DNA of 64,000 nt from Abelmoschus esculentus. Lineage: Eukaryota; Streptophyta; Magnoliopsida; Malvales; Malvaceae. The position numbers and the translations under genes are program-made. The stretch lies in contig JAUCBN010000005.1 of assembly GCA_035048815.1 (NCBI GenBank), positions 16,952,517 to 17,016,516 of the forward strand, written 5' to 3'. The notes below the pieces were generated by a model. It was not told where the DNA came from. It searched no databases and saw only the letters and a program-made list of their open reading frames with translations. Each line of letters opens with the position of its first letter. The stretch's first letter is position 1. Shown here one piece after another: positions 44,804-57,041 of the stretch.

Positions 44804-46797
44804 ATGGAAACCCAGGCTGACAAAGAAAGTCGATCTAACTCAAGGGACAAGTTGTCAACACTTGGGGAAAAGGTTACTAGACTTGAGGAATTTGTGAAAG
44901 ATTCTATGAAGCGACTTAACATGGTGGACACACGCCTCGAGGAACTAGATGATCAGGATGATCAGTTGGAGGTGAAGAGAGATACTCTCGAACACAAGTT
45001 TGAAGCTTTTAGGGTGGAAATGTTGGAACTCAAGGCGTAAGTACTGGTTTATCAAGCTGCTATACGGAATGAGTTGTTAAATCCAACAACACCTAGGCCA
45101 ATGAAGGATATCCCAAAACCAAAAGATTTCAAGGGAACTCGGTCGACGAAAGATATCAAGAACTTCATTTGGTGCATGGAGCAATACTTTTGGGAATGAG
45201 CATTAGTGACGATGCCGAAAAGGTAACACTATTGTTGTTTGTTTGACTGATGTCGCCTTGTTATGATGGAGATGTAGGTGCCTGAATATGATTAATGGAG
45301 GCACGGCTGTAGGAACTTGGGTAGAGTTTCAAGCGGAGTTGAAACAATAATTTTTCCCGAGTAACACTGAGAAAGAAGCTAGATCCAAGTTCAGGAGGCT
45401 TCGACATGAAGGATCCATTACGGATTATATTCGAGAGTTTAGTGAGCTACAACTCTTGATACTCGGCTTGTGTGAGAAGGGTGCTCTTTTCACATTTATG
45501 GACGGACTGAAGCCATGGGCCAAGACCGAGTTAAAGTGGCGGGATATCAAAGAACTTTCAAAGCCCTAGCCATTGTAGAGTCCTTGATCGAGTATAGTGG
45601 ATACGATTTCATGGAATCCAAGTCTTCCAAGCCCCATGGTAAGGGAATTGGTAGAAGAGACGAGGATGTATCCGGAGATAGTAGCAATGATGGTAAACCA
45701 TCGACCAAGTCCAATCGACATGACAAACCATTTAAGCGGAATGATTGAGGTGCAATACGATGCTACCATTGTGATGGTCCACACGCAATGAAGGACTACG
45801 AATAAGAAGAGCTGCCTTAATGCCATTGTCTATCAGGATGACAATTCAGATGGTGAACCAGGAAAACTTGGTGCAATCATCAGCGTTAAAGGAGGAAAGC
45901 CGATGGTAGTGAATTGTAAGTGTTACCGTTGCAAGGGGCCGCACTTAGCGCGAGAGTGCCCTGATCGAGTTAAGCATTCCAAAGAGGACGAGCCTGAGAG
46001 TGATGAGTCTGCGAGGCTTGGCTTGATGATTTTGAATTATGCTAAGAAGAAAGGCAAGAAGCAGAATGGGTTGATATTTGTCGATATCAAAGTGGCGGGA
46101 CGATCAGAGAGTGCTTTGGTGGACACCGAGGAAAGCGATCTATTCATGTCCAAGAAGGCTCCAAAGGAACTTGGTCTTAAAGTTGTGGACTCAACAAACA
46201 AGATCAAGACTGTGAATGCCAAAGAAGCTCCTGTTATAGGGACTGTACAGAAAGTTAAGCTGCAGATTGATGAATACAAGGCCAAGGAACATTTCAAGGT
46301 AATCGAGCTTGATGACTTTAATTTTATTTTGGGACTAAACTTCCTTGACCTTATTCAAGTCATCATCATTCTGTGTGCCAATATCGTGTGCATCTTGGAT
46401 CCGAGACAGTAATATGTTATACCCGTACAACGAGACATTGGGCAAGGGACCAAGAAGCTAACAGTTATTCAGCATATTAAGGATGCTCCAAGGCGAGGAG
46501 TCATCAAGTTAGAGGCGAATGTTAAGGAAATTTCCTTGGATGGGTATATGTTACCCGAGCCTGTTGACATAGAAGTCGTCGAAGAGCCACTCATGGGAGA
46601 GATGGCCGATGCATCAAACTTTAAGGGTAGCGAAGTGTCTATGGGAGTTGTATTGTCGAGGAGCAATGAGACGTCAAGCTTCAGGGACGAAAAATTGACG
46701 TGTAGAGGAAATATTGAGTCAATGAGTAAGGTATCTCTTGAAAACAAGGAGAATGATCAAGATGTGCTTGAAACGGTTGATATTACATGACAGTGCA
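44804..46797 (+). pseudogene. TR-GAG gag polyprotein with protease-like end, broken
   Basis: This forms the particle protein of the retrotransposon. Pieces are: an N-terminal coiled-coil-like stretch from the ATG at 44804 (LGEKVTRLEEFVKDSMKRL) to a stop at 45038; KDIPKPKDFKGTRS (45100-45140); a retrotransposon gag domain (about 45310-45560; WVEFQAELKQ, ARSKFRRLRHEGSITDYIREF, LFTFMDGLKPWA); a frameshift near 45550; a basic linker to 45748; then 45903-46412 with zinc knuckle CYRCKGPHLAREC (CX2CX3HX4C) and a protease-like SALVDTEESDLFM, where the expected DTG reads DTE. A further acidic open stretch (46536-46788) follows. Stops at 45038 and 45198, and in 45225-45360, make it a pseudogene. There is no pol domain after it. 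Confidence 0.88.
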
Positions 46798-46980
46798 AGC
46801 CAAGGCGAAATGGCCCTTTTGGGGGGACAACTGAATCAGAGTTCGGTGCTTTTTATAGGGAGAACAGTTCTTTTGGGGGATATTCAAGCCAGATTCCGAG
46901 ATAAAAGCAAACCAAGGTGCACGAGAAGCTCCAGAATCAATCTCAGACTTGTTTGAGTGGCGCGACGAGGGCGTCGCCAA

Positions 46981-46996
46981 GTTTGGTGAGGGAGAA
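46981..46996 (+). other. Polypurine tract of TR-GAG element
   Basis: GTTTGGTGAGGGAGAA directly abuts the TG of the 3' LTR, the expected site of plus-strand DNA priming. Confidence 0.75.
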
Positions 46997-47586
46997 TGTC
47001 ATGGGCTACATGTTGAGGTCCGAAACATTAGCACCACATGGTGCGATTATGCCTGCCCAAGTAATTCCAAGAGTGATTTTAGTCTCAAGAAGACTACCAA
47101 CGTTGGCCCGATTCAAGGAGTGTTCTAGAAGCATTACTCATCCAAGGTGTGTGAACACAAAAGAAACTTTCCATTGTTAGATGAGAATATTTCTAGAATT
47201 ATGCTTTGTAAATGGATAGGGTTGAATCTTAGCCGTCGATATAAATCTGTATAGGCCGTAGGATCGAGGGGAGCTTAAGTATAAATAGAGGTCTTTCCCA
47301 CCTCATTTGATGTATCTGAGTATTTCAAGTTTCCAATGAATAAAGACATTTACTCTAAAATTTTTTGAGTATTCTTCATCATTCTTTCTTTGTTCTTGAG
47401 CGTTCTTTCAAAGTTCTCTCTCTCTTATCTCGTTTGATCCGTTTTCACTTAGAACGCTTTGTGTTTGTCGGTGCTTGGGAAGTTTGATCTTTCAAAAGTG
47501 TTGAGAAGGCTCACTTAGGCGTTTGTCTTGAGTCACATCGCCTAAAGCCACACGGTGGGCTAGTTTAAAAGTTTAGCCACGTGACA
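46997..47586 (+). repeat. 3' LTR of TR-GAG element
   Basis: Runs TGTCATGGGC...GCCACGTGACA, 590 bp. It aligns along its whole length with the 5' LTR, including the TATAAATA box (near 47281) and AATAAA (near 47340). Confidence 0.92.
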
Positions 47587-47662
47587 ATAGACAAGAATCT
47601 AAAGACAAAGTAAAGCTTATTTGTGAGTGATTAAAAGTTGTTTATGATAAACAAAAATTTTA

Positions 47663-47860
47663 GGGTAAACTACTCCATGACCACTCAACTAATTAGGGAT
47701 ACATATTTTGATCACCCACTTAACAAATTCGTCAATCAAGTGACTCAACTTTTAAAACCTACCTATTTGTGTTACCGCTGTTAAAATCTTAACAAAAAAG
47801 ATTAACGACAGTGATATATCAGTTAATTAAAATCTGTAAAATTACACATTTAACATACAA
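47663..47860. repeat. One-armed MITE-like fragment
   Basis: Begins agggtaaactactccatgaccactcaac, like the inverted-repeat ends at 26825 and 60570, and includes a ttaacgacagtgat-type centre. No matching inverted arm was found to the right, so this is probably a truncated copy. Confidence 0.45.
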
Positions 47861-49660
47861 TTTATTTATTATTTTAATTTAATTATAATTTTAAATTAAT
47901 AAATAAATTTAATCATCCAATACAATGATGACAGAAATAAAATTGTAGGATTTGAGCAAGTTAAGAATTAAACCCATTATCTATAGGATGGAAATCAACA
48001 CACAAAACAATGTGCTAATACTATCTTTGTGTCATGAATCACCAACAAATATTATTTAACATCGTCTATTCCAGACTGATTTTCTCTTTTTAAAAGAGTC
48101 ATTTATTTGTTTCATGAATTTCTTAACTAGAAAAATGATACAGAACTCGTGTAAACTTTAGTTTACACTAATCTTTTAATTTTATGAGTTAGATATTTAA
48201 TTTAAAAATAAAGTTTAGTGGTTTAGGGTTTAATATTTAAAATTTATTATTAATGTTTAAAATTTACGGTTTAAGGATTAAAAAATTAAGATTTATATTT
48301 TATAATATTAAATATATGGGTTTTATAAGATAATTTTTTTATAATATGTATATCAAAATTTTACCCTACACTGATTGTTTTTTATTAAAAGATAATATAA
48401 GAGAGAATTTAATTTACAAAATTTTAGTTAGATCAAATGATTGCTCCCAAATAGCTTTGTAGTTGGGTCTGAGCAAGAGGAGTTGGTTCCAATATTATAA
48501 AATACTCAATTTAAAAATAATAATTTATTTTTTCTTTCTTAAAATTTATTTTTCTAATACTTTATCTAATTTACAAGTAAATTAATAGTTTTATCTAAAC
48601 ATAAAATTCTTTTTTTTTTCAAAAAAATATTATTAAGGCTCAATTTATATGATTAATTTATTTTTATTTAATTTTAAAATTTATTTTTTAAAATATTTAT
48701 TATTAGAGTCTCAAATTTTAAATTCATCCTTAAATAAAAAAAAAATCTCAGAAACAAATTCATTTCCAAATTTGATTAGAGAAGTATGTACTTCTCTCGT
48801 TTTCCTCACATGTTATAAACATTATTATTAATTAAAGTACTATATGTATAATATTTTGATTACATATATTTAAATATTTTTAAAATGTTAATATTTCATC
48901 TTTTACTTTAAGCATGCAACAAAACCTATTTGGTAATAATTTCAGAGATTCAACTTAATTAGGTTATACTTCCTTACTAAATGATCCAAAAAATTCCAAC
49001 TAGAAAATGATATAATGGTTAAAAATGTTTATATTATAATATTTTATATAAGTTTAAATTTTGATGTTTATTTTTACGCAATGACGGAATTATATAAGAT
49101 AAGAAGGGACAATCGTCCTTTACCTCTAAATTTTTTATCTTTATTTTTTTATTTAATTTTTTAAAATTTTAATTTATTTTTAAATATTTATGTTTTATCT
49201 CTAATATAAAATTTTGACGTCATCCCTACTTTAAATTTGTAATATATTTTTATTTTAAATAACAACTTGAACTTCAAATCACATGCAACTTAGAATATAA
49301 TATATATGAAATAACGCTATTTTTTTATGGATATGTGGATATTGGTATAGGTCTCGTTAAAAACCTTCCCAAGCTTAAGTGGAGAAAAAAGTATTCATAG
49401 TGTTATCATAGTACAAGATCCAAGAGCATTCGTTTCAAATAAAAACAAACACATGAAACCAAAAAAAATCGAAAAAAATAAAATCTAAACTTAGTCATAT
49501 TCTGCCTCCTTACTGATTACCTTCACAAGATCTTAAGGGATAAAATTATACTCGATAACACTCACATCAATCCGCTTCCTTTATGAATAGAGCAAGTGGT
49601 AAAAAAATTCTTAATTAACATATTTTCTCTTTTATTATATGAATTCTATACTTAATAAGT
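47861..49660. other. AT-rich intergenic DNA
   Basis: No gene seen. A short AGGGTTTAATATTTAAAATTTA patch near 48220-48300 resembles the AGGGTTTA family but is too short to type. Confidence 0.45.
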
Positions 49661-50115
49661 AGGGATGAGCATTTTACCTAGCCCGATCAGGTTTTGACCC
49701 GATCTGGTTTGATCGAGTTTAATTTTTTGAGGAAAAAATCAGGTCGGTTCGGGCTGGGTGAATTTTTAAAGTGATATTGGGTCGGGTTGAGTTCGAGTTT
49801 AAAGTTTAAAATATCCGACCCGACCCAACACTAAATATGTAATTTTTTCATAAATTTTTTAGAGATATTTATAATAACGGTCCTTTATTTATATATTTTT
49901 ATAATTAGTCCTTAAAATTATACCTTTTATAATTAAGTCCCCGAAAATTAGATTTTTACAATTTAGTCTTTAAATTTATTTTTTTCTATAGGTCGGGTCG
50001 GAGTCGAGTTTAGGGTATTTATTTTTAGGTCAGATCGGGTCGGATTTTTAAAAAAAATATTCTTATTAGAGTCGGTTTAGGGTTTTTATGTTCGGGTCGG
50101 GTTCGATTGGGGTGA
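49661..50115. repeat. GGGTCGGG/GACCCGA-rich dispersed repeat
   Basis: Starts tagggatgagcattttacctagcccgatcagg, ends tcgggtcgggttcgattggggtga. Repeated CGGGTCGG and GACCCGACC words frame an AT-rich middle. Non-coding. Confidence 0.55.
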
Positions 50116-51110
50116 TTTTGGCATAAACGAGATATTATTAGGTGAACTTTGTTCAACACGTCATCCATAGTTCAAGTAATCAAGACCATTCATCTTTAAA
50201 TAACTATATAATAACTACTCACTCACTAATTATATAAAAAATATAAATGATAATTCATCTTTATAAAATTAAGATAAATAATCTTAATTGATTGAGACCA
50301 CGGATAACATAACGAACATATTTCGTATAATAATTTTTAAGCATAAACAGTGAGACAGTGAGATTATGGCCGGTGGTACTTACTGATTAAATAACAACGT
50401 CGGGAGTGGTGATGATACAATCTTAGATGCTTTTATATTATTATATGAAAAAGGTTTTAATACGTAAAGATTTATATAATTTTTTAATTTTAAAGTTTAA
50501 AGATTTAAAATTTATAATTTTAGAAGAATTTAAAATTTAAATATAAATTATTATATTTTTTACGTAATTTATATATTAAAATATATTTTTTATATTCATA
50601 TTCTCTCTCAATTTGTGTGCCAAATGATGTCAGAAAACAACTGAAAAGGAAAATGATAATATAAAGTTGTAAAGCCTCAACTTTTTGACTTTTATGCTTC
50701 TTGATCCCATCATTAAGTTTTATCTTTGTAATTTAAGTCAAATTTTGTACTCTAAATTAATGTACATAAAACTTTTTTCTTCTTTACCATGCAGCTGCAT
50801 GTGCAAGTACAAATAATACTCGGTCGGTCCATATATTTTCCGCAGTGGTTGGTCTTAGAAGGTATTATTTAATTAACATTATTTATTCAAATATGAAGTT
50901 GAAATCATTATTTAACCAACACTTTTGACCTTTTTACATGTGTAAGAATTAAGATTAATTAATTATTTAATCATAGCACATACGTACTTAAAACCTAAAA
51001 ATGAAGTCAAATGATGTAAGTATCCATTCCAAGTGAAACATGACACGTTTTCCTTGTTCTAAATAGTTAGATTTATACAAACTTCTTACCGAATCCTTTA
51101 AAAAATCATT
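50116..51110. other. Intergenic DNA, nothing recognised
   Basis: AT-rich, no long reading frame or repeat with clear ends. Confidence 0.5.
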
Positions 51111-51114
51111 GAAA

Positions 51115-51400
51115 TTTAATGAGGTAAGAATTTCACGGCGAAAACCGTCTGCTTTTTTTTATGTTTTTTTTTGTTTTCGTTTTAAATTAAAGGGTTTAAG
51201 GTGTAGGATTTAGGATTCAAGGTTGCAGGTTGTCGTTCGGGTTCAGGATTGGGGGTAGGTTGTAGGATGTAGGGTTTAGGACATAAAAAATGAAGGTTAG
51301 AGTTTAAAATTCGTTTTTTAATTTTCAATATGAGACATGAAAGGAGACATAATAAAAAGACAGAGGATTTCTACTCAGAGTTCCAATGGTTTCGGTAGTC
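51115..51400 (+). repeat. AGGGTTTA-rich dispersed repeat, copy D, with inverted ends
   Basis: Left end cattgaaatttaatgaggtaagaatttcac; inverted right end cattggaactctgagtagaaatcctctgtc. Core GGGTTTAAGGTGTAGGATTTAGG, GGATGTAGGGTTTAGGACAT, then ATATGAGACATGAAAGGAGACAT, matching copies A-C. Confidence 0.65.
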
Positions 51401-51720
51401 GTTGTGTTATCATATTAAAACTTATTTTATATCATTAATTATATTATTTTTATTTATAATGTTTAATTAAATTCATTGGTTCAACATCAATTCTAAAAAG
51501 TTTGGTACTCACTCGTCTCCATTGAATTTTATAATTTGGCTAAATGATATTTATCCCATGAATTTTGATGTAAAATATATTTATTTCTCTATGATTTGAA
51601 AAATATTCATTTACCCCATTGGGTTTGAAGAAAATCCCATTCACTCGTTAGAGAAACTATTAGACATTGTCTTCCTATCACATCAACTACATCCCCATCC
51701 AATAACAACATTTTTAGGGA
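51401..51720. other. Sequence upstream of the copia remnant; no 5' LTR found
   Basis: The expected 5' LTR, similar to 56168-56338, is absent. A ggctaaatgatatttatcccatgaattttgat...ccattgggtttga segment looks like a short dispersed repeat. Confidence 0.45.
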
Positions 51721-51723
51721 AAT

Positions 51724-54700
51724 ATGGTATCAGTTGATCATTCCGCTTCTCATTCTTCTGAAAATCCTCTTTAGAATTTCAAGAATAATGATCCCTCATC
51801 TGTATTTTACATTCATTCGAATGAAAACCCAACCCTTGTGCTTACTTCTTCTTTGCTCGATGGCAGCAATTACCATGGATGGGCGCGTGGTTTGAAGATG
51901 AGTCTTATATCCAAGAATAAGTTTCAGTTCGTTGATGATTCGATTCAAGAACCCATACAAGATGATCCTCGTTTTCTAGCCTGAGAAAAGTGCAACAATC
52001 TTGTTCTTTCTTGGTTGTAGTGTGCTTTATCTTCAGAAATTGCACAGAGTGCAATTTAGATCGACACTGCACCAGAATTATGAACGGATTTTTTCGATAG
52101 ATTCAATCAAGGCGATTTGGTGAGAATATTTGATATGCTTCAAGAATTTTACGTTTTAAATCAGGGTAACCTTTCTATTACTGTTTACTTTACTCAACTG
52201 AAAGTTCTTTGGGAAGAAATTTCTAATCTTAGGCCTCTTCTTGCATGTGATTGTTCTGCCATGACTTATCGCAAGCAAGATTTTTTGCTTCGATTTTTTA
52301 GGGGATTAAATGAGAATTTTTCTATTCCAAAATCCCAGTTACTCATGATAAAACCGATGCCCTCTATAAATCAAGTTTTTGCTATTGTTGTACAACATGA
52401 ACGTTCCTTGAATGCTACTGCCAATGAGTCAAACATTTTGTTTGCTGGAAAAATTTGATCCTAAATGTAGTGATCAACATGTTCGACATGAAAATAAGAT
52501 TATTTATTCTAAGAAAATATCAGGTTCTAACAGTAACAATAAGAGGTCGTTATGTGTGTTTTGTGGAATGTATGGTCATATTGTGGATAGGTGTTATAAG
52601 AAATATAGATTTCCTCTAAATTATAGGAATAAATCTCTCAAAAATATGGTTAATCAGATTGGTGCATATAATATCGAAAACAATATTGATTCTGTTAAGG
52701 GCAGTGCTGGTTGTAATTCTTCTGCTATGTTCACTAAAGAGCAATATGAAAGTCTTTTAAGTCTTTTACAAGAAAGGAATAGTTATGCTCCTGCTCTAGA
52801 TTCAAAAATTAATCTTCTATCTTCTGTGTTTGATGCTTCGTCAGGAGATGCAGGTATGACTTTTACTTGTTCAGTTTCAGAACAATTAGGTGTTCTTTGG
52901 GTCTTAGATTCAAGAGCGACTGATCATATAGTTGCTTCTTTAGTTTCTTTTTCTTCATATGAAGTGGTTTTTTATAAGTATGTAAAATTGCCTAACAAAC
53001 AGTTGGTTAAGGTAACTCACATTGGAACTGTTCAATTCAATGATTCTTTGGTTTTAGAAAATATTTTTTATATTCCAAACTTTGGTTTTAATCTGATTTC
53101 AGTTTCTCAATTGGCTAAAGATAGTAATGTTTGTTTCATTTTTAATCATAATATTTGTTTCTTACAGAAAATGGCAATATAGAAGATGATTGGTTTAGCT
53201 AAGGAGCTCAATGGCTTGTATCATCTTATAGCTTCTCCTACTAGTTGTTATTCAGAGTTTGATTTTATTGTTTGTTCCTCCGTTTCTTTTAAAATTTGGC
53301 ATGATAGGTTAGGACATCCTTCTATTCAAAGGATGAAGTGTTTTGAATCTTTGAACAAAGTTGGTCCTTCTTGTTCTTTGTTTGATTGTGAGGTTTGTCA
53401 TCTAGCTACACAGAAACGAGTTTCTTTTCCTACTAGTGTTTCTGTTACTCATAGTATTTTTGAGCTTGTTCACATGGATGTTTGGGGACCATTTTCAGTA
53501 AAGAGCATTTATGGTCATTCATACTTCTTAATCATAGTAGACAATAAAAGTAGATATGTTTGGATATATCCTATGAAATTTAAGTCTCAAGTTAGAAATA
53601 TAGTTACTGATTTTTATAGGTTAGTCGATACTCAATTTTCTACAAAGATAAAGTGTATTAGGACAGATAATGTAAAAAAACTCGATATGTTAGATTTTTT
53701 TAACGAGAATGGCATCGTACATCAAAATTCTTGTACTCATACTCCTCAATAGAACAATATAGTTGAGCGCAAACATCAACATTTGCTTTATGTTGCAAGA
53801 TCCCTTAGAATACATTCTAATGTGCCTTTACTATTTTGAATTGACTGTGTTTTACATGCGGCTTATTTGATTAATGTTACTCTAACACCTATTTTGAGTA
53901 ATAAAACTCCATTTGAAATTTTATATAATAAAATGCCTAACATTTCTCATTTGAAGGTTTTTGGTTGTATTGCCTACGCTTCTATTTTACCTAAACCTAA
54001 AACTAAAATGCATCCTAAAGCACATAAATATATTTTTATTGGTTTTCTCAAGAACATTAAAGGGTATAGATTGTATAATCTAGAGATTAAGGATATTTTT
54101 GTTTTGAGAGATGTAGTCTTTTTCGAAGATAAGTTTCCTTTTAGAACTTTAAAATTTTTTAATATTAGTGAGGTTATTCTTCCGACTCATGATGCTGCTA
54201 CCTCCTTAGAAGATTGTGTTCATCAACATGTTAACCATGATTATCAGAATGAAAAGTCTATTTTGATTCAAGATTATCCTGATTCTAGTTATTTCGATGA
54301 TAGTTTTAACACAGAGCTTTCTATATCTAACAATGATTTACTTTCAATTTCTAATGAGCATCTTTCTGTGGCACCTACTTCTCATCCTACTATTCAGCAA
54401 CAACCTACTGTTATTGTTCAACAACAGCCTGTTGTTCAGTACAATGATGTACATGCTGCAAAATCAGCAAGGCCTTCGCGGAATATACAGCTTCCTCAAA
54501 GATATAAAGATTTTCAAGTTTCTCTGCCAAAGTCTCGTACTTCTCCTCATACCATTGCTCAGTTTTTGTCCTACAATTCTTTGTCTTCATAACATCAATC
54601 TTATATAAATGCTATTGCTATTTTAACTGAACCTAAATCTTATAAAGAAACTGTTTTACATGATTGCTTGAAGAAAGTTATGGCTGAAGAAATTTCAGCA

Positions 54701-56160
54701 CTAGAAAATAATAAAATATGGGACTTAGTTTCTCTTCCTATTGGTAAAAAAACTATAGGTTGTAAATGGGTTTATAAAATCAAATTAAAATCTGATGGCA
54801 CTCTTTAAAGGTATAAAGTTAGACTAGTAGCTAAAGGATACACTCAACAATTAAGACTAAATTTCTTAAATACTTTTAGTCCAGTTGCCAAGTTGACTAC
54901 TATTAGAGCCTTGTTAGCCCTTGCTGCTGCTAAAAACTGGAAACTTAAATAATTAGATGTTAACAATGTTTTTTTGCATGGTATTTTACATGAAGAAATT
55001 TATATAGATCCTCCTCCTGGTTTTAAAACTCAAAAGTCTAGACTCGTTCGTAAATTGAATAAAAGTTTGTATGATTTAAGGCAAGCTAGCAGACAATAGA
55101 ATGAAATGCTAAGTATTTCGTTAATTCTCAAGGTTTTACACAAGTTACCTCTGATAATTTTCTTTTTGTAAAAGGTCATGGTGTTACTTTTATTGCATTG
55201 GTGGTTTATGTTGATGATATCATTCTTGCTAGTCCTATTTCACATGAAATTTCTAGCATTAAGTTTTTTACATAATGAATTTAAGATAAAATATCTAGGG
55301 AATCTAATTTTTTTTTTAGGTCTCGAAGTTGCTAGATCTTCTAAAGGTATTAATTTGTGTCAAAGGAAGTATACTCTTGACCTTCTTGAACAAACTGGAT
55401 TCATTGACTCCAAACCTATGCCTACTCCAATCTTAGCTAATAATAACCTTTCACAAAATCAAGGACAACCTTTGCAGGATATCACTTCTTATAGAAGGCT
55501 AATAGGAAAACTATTGTATCTTATAAATACTAGGTCGGATATTTCGTTTGTTGTTCAACAGCTTTCTCAATATCTTGCTGCACCTATTGATGCACATTTG
55601 TCTGCTGTACACAGAATTTTAAGGAATCTCAAAGGTACTCCAGGACAATGACTATTTTTTTTTTGCTTCAAATGATATTAAATTGAATGCTTTTTCAGAT
55701 TCATATTGGGCTACATGTCCTGACACAAGACGCTCTATAACAGGGTTTTGTGTTTTTCTTGGATCAGCCTTAATCTCTTGGAAGTCAAAGAAGCAGCAAA
55801 CTATTTCTCGATCTTCAAGTGAAGCTGAATATCGAGCAATGGCGGCTGTAACTTATGAAATACAGTGGCTAAAATTCTTATTCTTTGATTTACAAGTTCA
55901 CTTACCTTCGGTTAACTTGTATTATGACAATTTATCTGCAATGAAAATTGTAGAAAATTCAATCCAACATGAAAGGACAAAACATATCGATATTGACTAT
56001 CATCTAATTAGGGAAAAGGTTCAAAGAGGGTTGATCACACTTCTTCCTATCTCCACATCTCATTAGCTAGCTGATTTTTTTACCAAGGCTCTCCATGTCA
56101 CTCATTTTAGAAAATTGATTTTCAAGTTGGGCATCCAAAATCTGTATGCTCCAACTTAAG
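51724..56160 (+). pseudogene. Ty1/copia gag-pol polyprotein remnant
   Basis: Gag (51790-52458): LTSSLLDGSNYHGWARGLKM, then NLSITVYFTQLKVLWEEISN. Zinc knuckle CVFCGMYGHIVDRC near 52555. Protease WVLDSRATDHIV (52896-52931), where the family DSG reads DSR. Pre-integrase and integrase 53186-53752: WHDRLGHPS, HMDVWGPF, RTDN, ending in a stop before the last acidic region. RT 54600-55650: WVYKIKLKSDG, LDVNNVFLHG, then YVDD at about 55209-55220 and FFLGLEVARS. RNase H 55683-56066: FSDSYWATCPDTRRSITGFC, SSSEAEYRAMA, DIDYHLIREK, then ADFFTKAL. Stops at about 51981, 53750, 54806, 54949, 55097 and 56064, plus frameshifts, make it dead. Confidence 0.9.
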
Positions 56161-56167
56161 GGGGGAA

Positions 56168-56338
56168 TGTTGAGATTCGATTATATTGGTATTAAAGTAT
56201 AAACCGTTTCTTTATTCATTTCTTTATTAATATAAATAGGTTAGTCGAGTAAGTGTAAAAGTCAGTTTTTCCCTTTTAATAAACAATATTCTTTTTTTCT
56301 TCTTACTTTCTATTTTTCTGAAACTCTCGTATTCTACA
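56168..56338 (+). repeat. 3' LTR of the copia element
   Basis: Starts TGTTGAGATTCG directly after the purine tract and ends TATTCTACA; about 171 bp, short for the group. Contains AATAAA at about 56278. Its partner upstream was not found. Confidence 0.7.
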
Positions 56339-56890
56339 AGTTTAATACGTTAACCCCTTCTCATAACTAAGAGTGACAGTAGGATGGGGTCAGTTTTTTC
56401 CCAAACTTATCTTTACCTGAAAATTAAAATAATAGTCTCAACCTTCAATTAAAATAATATATTTTATCCTCGTACCGATTTGACTTGACATAATAAAAAC
56501 TATATTCAGACTTTGATATTTTAGCAAAAAAATTTGACTAAATTTGATCTAACCCAAATTTTTACTTTAAACCTAATCCTGATCCATTTTTTTTAATAAC
56601 TCGACCTAAACTCTTTTATTAATAAAAAAACTATCTCTATCAGATCAATTTGAGATCCAACAATTTTGAGTCAAACTCTCACCTTATTCATAATTTAATC
56701 GATCCAAAGATCAATCATATCAATAGAAGGGGAAAGAGTCTAATATATATTTATATAATCAATATGATAGAGTACATAAGTTTTCAAGAAGACAAATTAA
56801 GCAACACTCAAGAACAATAACACCAAAACTGACAAATAGAAAACAACCCATCACAATAACATTAAAATAAAATCAAGAACTACTACTAAT
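56339..56890. other. Intergenic DNA, nothing recognised
   Basis: AT-rich with some GATCC/GACTC words; no coding or terminal structure assigned. Confidence 0.45.
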
Positions 56891-57041
56891 CAAGGTCGTT
56901 CTTTAGATTTTGTTAGCCTAAGGGCAAATTAAAATTTGATGTCCTTAAAATATTTATTAAAGAAATAATTTTAAAATAAATTAATTTATTTTTAAATTAT
57001 CTAAAAATATATTAAAATTCAAATAAATACATCAATAAATT

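Larger units (their letters stand above)
44092..47586 (+). mobile_element. TR-GAG-type LTR retrotransposon (3.5 kb, gag only)
   Basis: The element has two related LTRs (44092-44693 and 46997-47586), a primer site next to the 5' LTR, a purine-rich tract before the 3' LTR, and perfect 5-bp target duplications ATAGA at 44087-44091 and 47587-47591. The ~2.3-kb interior encodes a Ty3-type gag with zinc knuckle and a protease-like segment and then ends. No reverse transcriptase, RNase H or integrase is present. Such gag-only elements are described in plants as TR-GAGs and would need enzymes from another element. Gag stops and frameshifts suggest this copy is now inactive. Confidence 0.92.
51724..56338 (+). 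mobile_element. Ty1/copia retrotransposon, decayed, 5' LTR missing
   Basis: Order gag - protease - integrase - reverse transcriptase - RNase H is the copia order. The left limit is near TGGTATCAGTTGATC (51727), which could be a primer site or the gag start. The right side has a polypurine tract AAGGGGGGAA (56158-56167) and a short 3' LTR (56168-56338). At least eight in-frame stops occur. No left LTR or target duplication was found. Confidence 0.88.
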
